Shown here: positions 36,665-45,364 of the stretch, in pieces
How the letters are laid out: each line of letters opens with the position of its first letter
Numbering within the stretch: the stretch's first letter is position 1
Source of the DNA: Deltaproteobacteria bacterium
Lineage (GTDB): Bacteria; JADJOY01
Direction: 5' to 3'
Length of the DNA stretch: 64,000 bases
NCBI GenBank assembly: GCA_016713535.1
Contig: JADJOY010000038.1
Location: forward strand, 30,608 to 94,607
The notes under the pieces: model-generated
The model's input: only the letters and a program-made list of their open reading frames with translations
What the model was told of the DNA's origin: nothing
Databases searched by the model: none
Position numbers and translations under genes: made by a program

Positions 36665-37106
36665 GCTCGCCACGGGCGGGGACGGGCCCCGCCGCTACGG
36701 TCGCGTCACCGGCACGCCCCTCCGTAGGGGCGGCCCCTGTGGCCGCCCGCCCCCGGCCGCATTCCGCGGGGTGGCGTCGCGTGCGGGGACAGGCGCCGCC
36801 CCTACGATCGCGTCACCGGCACACCCCTCCGTAGGGGCGGCCCCTGTGGCCGCCCGCCCCCGGCCGCATTCCACGGGGTGGCGTCGCGGGCGGGGACAGG
36901 CCCCGCCCCTACGATCGTGGCCAATCAGACGATCGGGGAGGGGCACGCGCCGCGTGCCCGGCGATACGACGACGGCCCATGCGTCGCCGTGGGGATCGAT
37001 CCCTGTCCGAGCCCTGGCACCCGGTTCGGAGGGCCCGCCTGCGGCGGGCCGGCCTCGCCGCGGGCGGGGACAGGCCCCGCCCCTACGGAGGCCGGCCGCC
37101 TGGAGA
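36665..37106. repeat. intergenic repeat array, about 120-bp direct repeats
   Basis: The gap holds two near-identical copies of a block that starts CCGTAGGGGCGGCCCCTGTG (36720 and 36829) and runs through GCCGCATTCC[GA]CGGGGTGGCGTCGCG to GGGGACAGGC[GC]CCGCCCCTACGATCG. A third partial copy follows near 37060. Between them is GGGCACGCGCCGCGTGCCC (about 36941), a perfect hairpin also found at 43.6-43.95, 50.5 and 63.4 kb. No gene is seen. Confidence 0.75.
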
Positions 37107-38507
37107 TCACAGCGGGTAGGGCAGCGTCGTGCCGAGCGCCGTGACGAGCACCACCACCAGCGGGAAGAGCACGAGCGCCACCAGGAACGTGAACCCCATC
37201 ACGTCGCGCGCGCGCAGGCCGAGGAGCGCGAGCACCGGCAGCATCCAGAACGGCTGCACCAGGTTGGCGATCGCTTCGCCCAGGTCGTAGCAGCTCACCG
37301 TCCAGCCGATGTGGACGCCCAGCTCATGGGCCGCGCGGATCACGTAGGGCGCCTCGATGATCCACTTGCCGCCGCCCGACGGCACGAACACGCCGAGCAC
37401 CGCCGAGTAGGCGGCCACCAGCGCCGGGAACGTGAGCTTGGTGGACACGCCCACGAAGAGGTGCGCGATCTTCGCGTTGAGCGAGGTGGTCGCGATCATC
37501 CCCGAGATGGCCCGGTAGAACGGGAACTGGAGCAGCACCCCCCACGTCGCGGGCGTGGCGTCGCGGACCGCCTTCATGATCCGCGCCGGCGTGCGGTGGA
37601 GCGCGAAGCCCACCAGCAGCATCGCGAGGTTGATCGTGTTGACCGTGAGCCCGGTGATCCCGGTCCTGCGCAGCGAGAGGAAGAGATAGGTGCCGCCGAG
37701 CGCCACGATCGCGAGCGTGAGCGCCGGCGAGTGCTCGAGCCGCTCGCCCGGGGTGCGGGGCGCGGGCAGCTCGTCGGCGGCGTCGAGCGGCGGGCCGAGG
37801 TCGATCCCGAGCGCCGCGGCGTCGCGGGCGCGAGCGCCGCGCGGCGCGGCGAGCGCCATCACCGCCGTCACCACGACGATCTCGATCGCGACCGCGACGA
37901 AGCTCTGCCACAGGAAGATGGTGTGGTCGAAGCGCACGATCCCGTCGGCGATCACGCCGTCGTGGGCGACGATGTCCCGCACCGCCTTGGGCAGCGCGCT
38001 CGCGGTCGCCATCTGCAGCGCGGCCGAGCCCGAGAGCCCCTGCGCCCACACGCTGCCGAGCCCCAGGAACGCCGCCGCCGCGAGCGCCCGGTAGTCCACA
38101 CCGCGGGTGCGCCGCGCCAGCTCCTTCGCGAGCACCGCCGAGAAGATCAGGCTGAATCCCCAGTTGAACCACGACGACACCATCGCGAAGAGCGCCACGG
38201 TGGCGACCGCGCCGCGCGGCCCGTGGGGCGCGTGATCCGCGATGAACCCGATCGCGCGGTAGACGGGCCGCGACGACGCCACCACGTAGCCGGTCACGAT
38301 CACCAGCGCCATCTGCATGGTGAACGCGAGCAGCTCGGGGAAGCCGTTCCCCCACGCCTCGACGAGCTTCAGCGCGGGCTCGCCGACCGCGAGCCCGGCG
38401 GCGAACACCAGCACGGTCGCGCCGAGCGCGAACACGAACGCGTCCGGCAGCCAGCGCTCCGCGAACGCCGTGAAGCGCTCGGCGACGCGCGCCAGCCCGC
38501 CGCTCAA
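37107..38507 (-). CDS. atoE: short-chain fatty-acid transporter, AtoE family
   Basis: A 466-aa inner-membrane permease (TIGR00366-type), about the usual length. Segments such as AWGNGFPELLAFTMQMALVIVTGYVVA, VSSWFNWGFSLIFSAVLAKEL and PSGGGKWIIEAPYVIRAAHELGV are family hallmarks. Relatives import butyrate or acetoacetate. The start is a TTG at 38507 that overlaps the preceding GNAT stop as TTGA, so translation is coupled; no ATG or GTG lies closer. With fadN-fadA and acyl-CoA dehydrogenase this fits a fatty-acid-using lifestyle. Confidence 0.9.
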   Translation of the reverse strand: MSGGLARVAERFTAFAERWLPDAFVFALGATVLVFAAGLAVGEPALKLVEAWGNGFPELLAFTMQMALVIVTGYVVASSRPVYRAIGFIADHAPHGPRGAVATVALFAMVSSWFNWGFSLIFSAVLAKELARRTRGVDYRALAAAAFLGLGSVWAQGLSGSAALQMATASALPKAVRDIVAHDGVIADGIVRFDHTIFLWQSFVAVAIEIVVVTAVMALAAPRGARARDAAALGIDLGPPLDAADELPAPRTPGERLEHSPALTLAIVALGGTYLFLSLRRTGITGLTVNTINLAMLLVGFALHRTPARIMKAVRDATPATWGVLLQFPFYRAISGMIATTSLNAKIAHLFVGVSTKLTFPALVAAYSAVLGVFVPSGGGKWIIEAPYVIRAAHELGVHIGWTVSCYDLGEAIANLVQPFWMLPVLALLGLRARDVMGFTFLVALVLFPLVVVLVTALGTTLPYPL

Positions 38508-39157
38508 CGCTTCTTGCCCTGCCTGTGGTTGGGCGGACTCGGCTGGTTGGGCCGATCGGCGCGCGGCGGGTTCGCCGGTGCGGGCGGCTCGGACGAGCCG
38601 AGAGGCAGGGACATCGAGGCGGAGGGGGCGGCGGGGGGCTTGGCCGCGGGCGCCGGTTCCGGCGCCGGGATCGGCGTGCCGGCCGCGAGCGCGGGGAGAG
38701 CCTCGCCGCTCACGCGGTGCACGGTCCACTCCTCGAGCGCCCGCGAGCCCTGGCTGCGATAGAAGCGGATCGCCGGCTCGTTCCAGTCGAGGACCGCCCA
38801 CTCGAAGCGCCCGCAGCCGCGCTCCACCGCGAGCGCCGCGAGGTGCTGGAGCAGTGCTTTGCCGACGCCGTTCTGGCGCGCCTCGGGGAGCACGAACAGG
38901 TCCTCGAGGTAGATCCCCGGCTGGGCGAGGAACGTCGAGAAGGTGTGGAAGAAGAGCGCGAAGCCGACCGGCGCCGCGTCGAGCTCGGCGATCACGCACT
39001 CGGCGTAGCGCTGTCCGCCGAAGAGCGCGCGGCGCAGGCGCTCGGGAGTCGCCACCACCTCGTGGGAGAGCTTCTCGTACTCGGCGAGCTTGCCGATGAA
39101 GCCGAGGATCAGCTCGACGTCGGCGGGGTTCGAGGGGCGGATGGAGATCGTCGCCAT
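38504..39157 (-). CDS. GNAT N-acetyltransferase (diamine-acetyltransferase-like)
   Basis: A 217-aa acyltransferase. The GNAT core is at residues 1-150: TISIRPSNPADVELILGFIGKLAEYEKL, YLEDLFVLPEARQNGVGKALLQHLAALAVERG (motif A, acetyl-CoA pyrophosphate loop) and WAVLDWNEPAIRFYRSQGSRALEEW (motif B), very like spermidine/spermine acetyltransferases. The last 65 residues are an Ala/Pro-rich, basic tail not seen in relatives. It is the first gene of a two-gene operon with the AtoE-like transporter. Confidence 0.88.
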   Translation of the reverse strand: MATISIRPSNPADVELILGFIGKLAEYEKLSHEVVATPERLRRALFGGQRYAECVIAELDAAPVGFALFFHTFSTFLAQPGIYLEDLFVLPEARQNGVGKALLQHLAALAVERGCGRFEWAVLDWNEPAIRFYRSQGSRALEEWTVHRVSGEALPALAAGTPIPAPEPAPAAKPPAAPSASMSLPLGSSEPPAPANPPRADRPNQPSPPNHRQGKKR

Positions 39158-39564
39158 GAGTGCGGAGCCCGTGGCACGTGACGCGTCACGGAGCCCCGTT
39201 CATTTGCCCCGCTTTGGCCACCGAGGCAAGCGGGTGGAGGTGGCGGGCCGCGCGGAGAATCGTCCCCGTCTGCGCCTCGAATCCGTACCGATCCGACCCC
39301 GCAAGAGGCGGCGCTGGATGCCCCATACGGCCTCTAGAATGGCAGTTTTCGCAGGGAATCGCACGAAAATCGACTGTGGAGCTTTAGCTTTACAAAAACC
39401 GTGGAGCAGTTGCTTTACGATTTTGTATAGCAAGTGCTTTACAACGCGTGCCGCGCGACGACCCCCCCGGCGCCGGCGCCGGGAGGCGGGCCCTCCGAAG
39501 GTGGTGCGCCGGTCGCCGACGGCGGTAGGGAGGGCGCGCGAAAGGCCGCGCCGCGGCCGTCGTC
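39158..39564. promoter_or_regulatory. AT-rich island with three direct repeats upstream of the GNAT-atoE operon
   Basis: The gap has no convincing gene. From 39340 to 39450 the sequence is much richer in A/T than its surroundings. Within it GCTTTAC occurs at 39387, 39412 and 39436, spaced 25 and 24 bp, and a longer unit GTGGAGC-N4/5-GCTTTAC is repeated at 39376 and 39401. Such evenly spaced direct repeats usually bind a regulator. A minus-strand frame at 39200-39433 has no recognisable homology. Confidence 0.5.
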
Positions 39565-40442
39565 TCAGCCGAGGACGGCCGCGACCCGCTCGAGCTCGTC
39601 GGGATCGGACGTGGTGGGGACGAGGAGCAATTCGTCGGTGCCGAGGTCACGCACCATCGTCACCGCCTCGCGGAGCCTGGACGTCGAGCGCACCTGGCAC
39701 ATCGAACGAAGCTGTTCGGCGTCGGTCTCGCCGAAGAAGCCGAGGTAGCGGCGCAGGTAGGTGTCCATCTGCTCCTCGGCGTTCGCACCGAGCGCGAACC
39801 AGAAGCTGGTCACGAGCCGCGGCGGCGCGGCGCGGCCCTCCTCGGCCCACGCCGCCCGCGCGCCCTCGAACTGGAACGCGATCTCGTCGGCCGACGGCGC
39901 GAAGCTGAAGCCGCAGATGCCGTCGGCCCAGCGCGCCGCGCGGCGCAGCGAGGTGGGCAGGAGCGAGCCCGCGAGGATCTCCGGTCCGCCCGGCTGGAGC
40001 GGCGCCGGCTCGATCGGGTCGGCGCCCTCGACCACACGTTCGCCCGCCCACGCCCGGCGCATCAGCGCCACGTCGTCCTCGAGGCGCTTGAGCCGCTTGC
40101 CGTCGAACGGGATGCCCGCGGCGCGGTAGTCGTCCTCGCGGGCGCCCACGCCGAGACCCAGCACCAACCGCCCACCGGAGAGGACGTCGAGCGTCGCCAT
40201 GCGCTTGGCGAGCACGAGCGGCGCGTGGAGCGGCCCGACCAGTACCGTGAACGCGAGCCGCACGCGCTCGGTGACGGCGGCGGCGACCGACATCGTCACC
40301 AGCGCTTCGGGGTTGGGAAGGTGATGCGCTCGCCGACCGCGAGCGTCGAGAACGGCCCCGCGTCGATCCGCCGGCACCACGCGAGCACCGTGGCGCGATC
40401 GAGCCCGGGCACCATGACGGGCAGGTTCATGCCGATCTTCAT
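39565..40442 (-). CDS. LLM-class (F420-dependent type) oxidoreductase, frameshifted
   Basis: A luciferase-like monooxygenase-family oxidoreductase. ATG 40442 gives MKIGMNLPVMVPGLDRATV..FSTLAVGERITFPN, the TIM-barrel start; near 40316 (ggttgggaag) the frame slips, and the rest (PEALVTMSVAAAVTERVRLAFTVLVGPLHAPLVLAKRMATLDVLSGGRLVLGLGVGAREDDY) is in another frame through VAAVLG. One missing base in a C run (TTCCC-AACCC) repairs it, giving about 292 aa. The family uses F420 or FMN; the substrate is unknown. It is between the regulatory island and the large membrane-anchored protein. Confidence 0.82.
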
Positions 40443-40486
40443 GCGGCCGTTCTACCGCGAGGCGCGCCCGCCGGCGCTGGCGTGGG

Positions 40487-43400
40487 TCAGCGATCGGCGC
40501 CGGCGCTCGCTTGCGCGTGCTCGTTCACCTTGGCGAGCACTTCCTCGACCTCGGCTGTCCGATTCTCGGCGGGGATCGCGGTCCTCAGCGCCTCCGCCCA
40601 CATGGACGGGTCCGCGTCGCCCAGATCGCGCACGTTCCCGATCAGCTCGCCGAGGGCGTCGACGACGGTGTCGACCGCGGGGCCGAGGCGCTTGGCGTCG
40701 GCTGCGGAAAGCGGCCGCACCAGCGTCTCGCGCAGGGTGGACTTCACCATCTCCCGCATCCCCGACCAGTCGCCGATGCGCAGCACCACGCCCTCGCGGG
40801 TCTCGCCGCCGCGCACCTGGACCTGCGTCGAGGTCATCGAGGCGAGCGAGTCGTCGCGGTCCGGACCTGGCGAAGTCGCCATGAGCGTCCACGTCCCGGG
40901 TCCGAGACCCGTCACCGTGAACGTGCCCTCGGCGTCCGTCGAGCCGGGCGCGTCCCCGCTCGTCGGGAGATCCTCGTCGTCCTCGCCGTGGGCGCGGAAC
41001 GCCATGACGGTCATCCCCGCGCGAGGAGTCCCGTTCGCCTCGAGGACGCGGCCCTTCACGGTTGCGCCCTTGGTGAGGCGCACCGTCCCCGCATCGAGCT
41101 GTCCGGTGGCGCTCGTCGAGAACGGCCCGAGTCGCTGCGAGGCGTAGCCGCTCGCGCTGACCGTGGGCCGATGCTTCTCGCCGCCGGTCGCCGCGACCTC
41201 GAACTCGCCGGTGGCGGACGTCATGGGCCGATAGTCGATGCGGAACGACTGGATGGGCTGGCCCGTCGCCGCATCCACCACCCGGCCGACGATGCGTGGC
41301 GCCGGGGTCAGCTCGATCCGCACGTCGGTCGTGCCGCTCGCCACGCCCGGCCGCTCCGCCGCCTGGTAGGCGTCCTGGCTCGCCTTCAGCTCGTAGGTGC
41401 CGCGCTCGAGCGCGGCCAGGTGGAAGTGACCGTCGGCCGTGCTCTCGGTTCGGTTGCGGTACCAGTCGAAGCGCTCGCTGGCTTCGTTGCGTTCGGGTCG
41501 CGCGTAGATCGTGGCGCCCGCCACCGGCTCCCCCTTCGGGTTCACGACCTGGCCTTCGATCACCTCGCCGCGGGTGAGCCGGATGGTGATCCCGTCCACC
41601 ACCTGCTCGCGCGCGATCTCGACCGGTCCGTGCTCGGCGCGGATCATCCCCTGGCCGCTCGCGGCCACGTCGAAGCGGCCCTCGGGGACGCCGCGGAGCT
41701 CGAACGTGCCGTCTCGCTTGGTCTTCGCCGTCGGCAGCTTCGCGTCGCCGTCGGTGTGGCCGCTCCGACTCTTGCGCTCGGTCGGATCCCGATGGCGGCT
41801 CAGCTCGATGGCGAGCCCCCCGAGTGGCCCTTCCTCCGGGACCGTCACGGAGCCGCGGATCGTGCCGCCCTTGTCCAGGATCACGTCGAGGTGCGCGCCG
41901 TGCTCGGTGCCGCCGGCGGGCACCTCGGCGCGCTTGGCGATGTAGTCGGGATGGCTCACGAGCACCGTCAGCCCGTCGCCCTTCGTGCCACTCGGATCCC
42001 ACGTGTACTCGTGCTTTCCGGTCAGCCCTTCGATCCGGTAGCGGCCCTTGGAGTCGCTCTTCGCTGTCTTGCCCGAGCGATCGTAGGGACGGATCTCGGC
42101 ACCGGCGATCGGCTGGCCGTCGCTGTCGGCCACGACTCCTTCGAGCGCGGCGCTCGGCGCCAGCGCCAGATCGAGCGCGTGGTTCTCGCGAGCGGTCACC
42201 GTCACGGCGACCTCGTCGGCCAGGTGCGCGTCGGCCGCCTCGACCTCGATCGAGTAGGCACCGGGCGGCACGCCGGTGATCTGGTAGTGGCCGTCGCCGT
42301 CGCTCCACGCCTCGCGCACCGCGCCGCGGTGCTCCTGGTGGAGGCCGACCTTGGCGCCGACCACGGGAGCGTTCGTGCTCGTCACCAGCGCGCGGCCCGA
42401 GATCGTGGCGCCCTCGTCGAGGCGCAACACGAGGTCGTCCTTGGTCTCGCCTCTGGCGAGCGCCACCTGCTCGATCCGTTCGGAGGTCTGCGTGCCCTTC
42501 TCGGCCCACACCTTGTACTTGCCCGCATCGAGGTCCTCGATGCGGAAGGCGCCGTCGCGATCGGTGTGGGGACTCTCGCCTTCGGCGCCCACGACCTGCA
42601 CCACGGCGTCCGCCACCGCGGCGCCGCCCTCGTCGTGGACGTGACCCGCGATCACCCCGCCGCGCTCGAGCGACAGCACCACGTCTTGACCGGGATCGAC
42701 GTTACTCTCCGCGGCGGACGCGAAGCCGCGTGCCGACGCGTAGAGGAAGTAGGTGGCGCTGCCGAGAGACGGGACCACGAAGCGGCCGTCGCCTCCGCTC
42801 ACGGCGCGGCCGATACCGCCGACCTCGAGCTCCGAGAGCGCCACCACCGTGACCCCCGCGAGGGGACTGTTGCCCGACGTTCGCACCGAGCCGCGCACCT
42901 CGACCGCGGGAGCGAGAGTGATCTCGACGGGGGAGTCGCTGGCGCCACCGATCGCCACGTTGGACGCGGCGCTCACCGCCATCCCCGGCGCGCGCGCCCA
43001 CACGCGGTAGCGGTCACGCGGGATGCCGGCGAAGCCGAACGAGCCGTCGGTGCGGGTGGACGCGGTGGCTTGCGCCGGCGGCTCCGCGCCGGCTTTGCGG
43101 ACCAGCTCGGGCAGGAGCTTCTTCGCGCGTGCGCAGCGGCACTGCACGAGCAGCTCGCCGCAGTTGCAGTCGCAGAGCTTCTTGACCAGCGGCGTGAGCG
43201 ACAGCACCGACTCGGAGGCGAGCTTCACGGTGGCGCCGGGCACCGGCTTGCCGGCGATGTCGATCACGCGCCCCGTGAGAGCGAGCTCGCCGCGCAGCAC
43301 TGGAAGGCGTGCGGGCGCGGGCTCGGCGGCGGCGGGTGGCGGCGTGGCCGTCGAGGCCGCCTCCGCGTGGGGGCCTGCGACGGGCGTGTCACGCGCGAGC

Positions 43401-43501
43401 GGAGGGGGATGCTCGGCGGGGCGCGGCCGAAGCGTCCACCACGCCGCACCCGCACCAAGGGCGAGCAGGCCGACGACGATGAGCAAAACCCGTAGTCGCA
43501 T
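40487..43501 (-). CDS. membrane-anchored multi-CarboxypepD_reg repeat protein
   Basis: A 1004-aa protein with one N-terminal transmembrane helix (RVLLIVVGLLALGAGAAWW) and the rest outside. About nine prealbumin-like domains follow, each recognisable by the sequence G.V.. ..G.P..GA.V and then DG.F.. .. L..G.Y.L.A, for example TASTRTDGSFGFAGIPRDRYRV and TESTADGHFHLAALERGTYEL. Between the first two strands is a cysteine cluster CDCNCGELLVQCRC (about residues 109-122). The last 95 residues are a helical module shared with the next two proteins. ATG 43501 is chosen as the start because the upstream peptide lies within the tandem repeat. Confidence 0.85.
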   Translation of the reverse strand: MRLRVLLIVVGLLALGAGAAWWTLRPRPAEHPPPLARDTPVAGPHAEAASTATPPPAAAEPAPARLPVLRGELALTGRVIDIAGKPVPGATVKLASESVLSLTPLVKKLCDCNCGELLVQCRCARAKKLLPELVRKAGAEPPAQATASTRTDGSFGFAGIPRDRYRVWARAPGMAVSAASNVAIGGASDSPVEITLAPAVEVRGSVRTSGNSPLAGVTVVALSELEVGGIGRAVSGGDGRFVVPSLGSATYFLYASARGFASAAESNVDPGQDVVLSLERGGVIAGHVHDEGGAAVADAVVQVVGAEGESPHTDRDGAFRIEDLDAGKYKVWAEKGTQTSERIEQVALARGETKDDLVLRLDEGATISGRALVTSTNAPVVGAKVGLHQEHRGAVREAWSDGDGHYQITGVPPGAYSIEVEAADAHLADEVAVTVTARENHALDLALAPSAALEGVVADSDGQPIAGAEIRPYDRSGKTAKSDSKGRYRIEGLTGKHEYTWDPSGTKGDGLTVLVSHPDYIAKRAEVPAGGTEHGAHLDVILDKGGTIRGSVTVPEEGPLGGLAIELSRHRDPTERKSRSGHTDGDAKLPTAKTKRDGTFELRGVPEGRFDVAASGQGMIRAEHGPVEIAREQVVDGITIRLTRGEVIEGQVVNPKGEPVAGATIYARPERNEASERFDWYRNRTESTADGHFHLAALERGTYELKASQDAYQAAERPGVASGTTDVRIELTPAPRIVGRVVDAATGQPIQSFRIDYRPMTSATGEFEVAATGGEKHRPTVSASGYASQRLGPFSTSATGQLDAGTVRLTKGATVKGRVLEANGTPRAGMTVMAFRAHGEDDEDLPTSGDAPGSTDAEGTFTVTGLGPGTWTLMATSPGPDRDDSLASMTSTQVQVRGGETREGVVLRIGDWSGMREMVKSTLRETLVRPLSAADAKRLGPAVDTVVDALGELIGNVRDLGDADPSMWAEALRTAIPAENRTAEVEEVLAKVNEHAQASAGADR

Positions 43502-43540
43502 GAGGATTACGACGCAGCATACGCTGCCGTCGTCGCGGGG

Positions 43541-43965
43541 GTCACGCGTCGCGGGCCCGGCGACCCGCGACCGCGCGCGCGTCACCGAGGTGCCGATCCC
43601 TGGCGCCCGACGGAGCGGGCGCGCTCCAGCCGGGAGGGTCACGCGTCGCGTGCCCGGCGACCCGCGACCGCGCGCGCGTCACCGAGGTGCCGATCCCTGG
43701 CGCCCGACGGAGCGGGCGCGCTCCAGCCGGGAGGGGCACGCGTCGCGTGCCCGGCGACCCGCGACCACGCGCGCGTCACCGAGGTGCCGATCCCTGGCGC
43801 CCGACGGAGCGGGCGCGCTCCAGCCGGGAGGGGCACGCGTCGCGTGCCCGGCGACCCGCGACCACGCGCGCGTCACCGAGGTGCCGATCCCTGGCGCCCG
43901 ACGGAGCGGGCGCGCTCCAGCCGGGGGCCGCCACCGGGAGGGGCACGCGTCGCGTGCCCGGCGGG
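43541..43965. repeat. 97-bp tandem repeat, four units plus a partial fifth
   Basis: Units start at 43541, 43638, 43735 and 43832, exactly 97 bp apart and nearly identical; a partial copy starts at 43942 after a 13-bp insertion. Each begins with the hairpin (G)GGCACGC-GTC-GCGTGCCC or a variant and carries ACCGAGGTGCCGATCCCTGG in its middle. It lies in the gap between two genes of the repeat-protein cluster and matches the dispersed hairpin family. Confidence 0.9.
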
Positions 43966-44122
43966 GCGATCGAGCGTAGGCATCGCCGAAGTTGCGGATC
44001 GCGGCGGCGGCGCCGCCGTACCGGGATCGGCGGGATCGCCGATGGGGCTCCGTCGCGTCTCGCCGGTCGTGCGACGCGCGACCCTGCGGGCCGTTTGGGC
44101 CTGGTTGGGCTGGCGGCCGCGC

Positions 44123-45364
44123 TCAGTCGCGTGGGCGGTGGTCGCGGACGAGGCGCAGGGTTTCGATGGCGCTCGCGACCTCGGCGGTGATCGCCTCCGG
44201 GGGTAGGCGTTCGACGGCGGCGTCGAGGAGGTCGTCGTGGGCGTCGGGGTCGGCGCCGGCGGCGGCCCGGGCGGTGATGACCTCCATCATCGAGTCGGCG
44301 ATCACGCGCGCGGCCTCCGGCGCGATCGCCGCCGCGCCGGTGATCGAGACGTCCGAAACCAGGTCTTCCGCGAGCAGGTCCACGAGGACCCCTTGCTTGC
44401 CGAGCTGGATCGTCACTTCGCCCGGCTTGCGGCTCCGCTCGAGGCGAACGGCGGTGGTGCCGACGCGGACGCGCTCGCCGCCGAGCCGGGCCGTGAGTAG
44501 CCACAGGCGATCGTCCAGGTCGTCGAAGGCGAAGCGGCCGTCCATCGCGCTCACCGTCGCCGAGCGGTAGCCCCCCTCGCCGCGCGAGAGTGCGCTCACC
44601 TCGGCGCCCTCGACGGCGCCGCCGCTCTCGTCGATGACGCGCCCGACCGTCTCGATGCCGTGGCGCAGGCGGTGCGTGACGTGCGACACGCGGCGTAGCG
44701 CGCCGTGGTCGGTCGGATCCACGAAAGACGGCACCAGGCCCGGCGCTCGGATCTCGAGGGGCTCACCCGGCGCGTCGGCGAGCGTGAGCCCGAACACCCC
44801 GCCGGTCCCTTCCACCCACTCGTCGCCGACGCGGAAGCGCTCGAGCGGCCTTCCCGTCGCCTTCGCGACCACGCAGCCCACGAGCCGCAGCGTGGGTGTG
44901 AGCGCGAGCACCAGCGCGCCCGAGCCCGCCGGCACGTGCTCGCGAGTGGCGCGGCGGTAGCCGTCCGCCCACGTGCGCAGGAAGTAGGTGCCCGAGCCGA
45001 GCCCGGTCAGGCGAAAGCTGCCGCCCGCGTCGGAGCGCGCCACCGCGGCGTCCTCGGGCGGCGTCGCCTCCGAGCGCGCGCGCACCAGGACGTCCGCGAT
45101 CGGCTTGCCCTCGACGTCGACGACCCGCCCCTCGATCGCGGCCCCCGGTTTGGGCTCGCGGACCACCTCGCTGGGTAGGCTCGACGCGGTCGGCAGTGGA
45201 TGCGCGGCACGCCACTGCGCCGCCACCTGCTCCTGGCTGGCGAGCGGGCCACACGGCGACGCCCGCCCGAGCTGCGAGAGCGTTCGCTGCGCGGTCCACA
45301 GCGCCAGGGCCGCGCACCCGAGCGCCACCCCCGCCCGGAAGAGCCATCGTCGTGGCCGCTTCAT
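44123..45364 (-). CDS. membrane-anchored CarboxypepD_reg protein, short paralogue
   Basis: A 413-aa protein with a basic N-terminus and one hydrophobic helix (FRAGVALGCAALALWTAQ). Two or three prealbumin-like domains follow, marked by IEGRVVDVEGKPIADVLVRAR..DAGGSFRLTGLGSGTYFLRTW and VGRVIDESGGAVEGAEVSALS..MDGRFAFDDL. The C-terminal 90 residues are the helical module shared with its neighbours (VDLLAEDLVSDVSITGAAAIAPEAARVIADSM). Its ATG overlaps the preceding stop by 4 bp (ATGA), so it is coupled to the gene at 45361-47247. Confidence 0.8.
   Translation of the reverse strand: MKRPRRWLFRAGVALGCAALALWTAQRTLSQLGRASPCGPLASQEQVAAQWRAAHPLPTASSLPSEVVREPKPGAAIEGRVVDVEGKPIADVLVRARSEATPPEDAAVARSDAGGSFRLTGLGSGTYFLRTWADGYRRATREHVPAGSGALVLALTPTLRLVGCVVAKATGRPLERFRVGDEWVEGTGGVFGLTLADAPGEPLEIRAPGLVPSFVDPTDHGALRRVSHVTHRLRHGIETVGRVIDESGGAVEGAEVSALSRGEGGYRSATVSAMDGRFAFDDLDDRLWLLTARLGGERVRVGTTAVRLERSRKPGEVTIQLGKQGVLVDLLAEDLVSDVSITGAAAIAPEAARVIADSMMEVITARAAAGADPDAHDDLLDAAVERLPPEAITAEVASAIETLRLVRDHRPRD

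Noticed and set aside
39200-39433. Minus-strand 77-aa frame starting MLYKIVKQLLHGF
   Set aside because: No homology, its second half is low-complexity Arg-rich, and it lies over the direct repeats of a regulatory region.
43541-43965. Possible CRISPR array
   Set aside because: Units repeat over their full 97 bp, with no unique spacers and no cas gene nearby; it is a plain tandem repeat.
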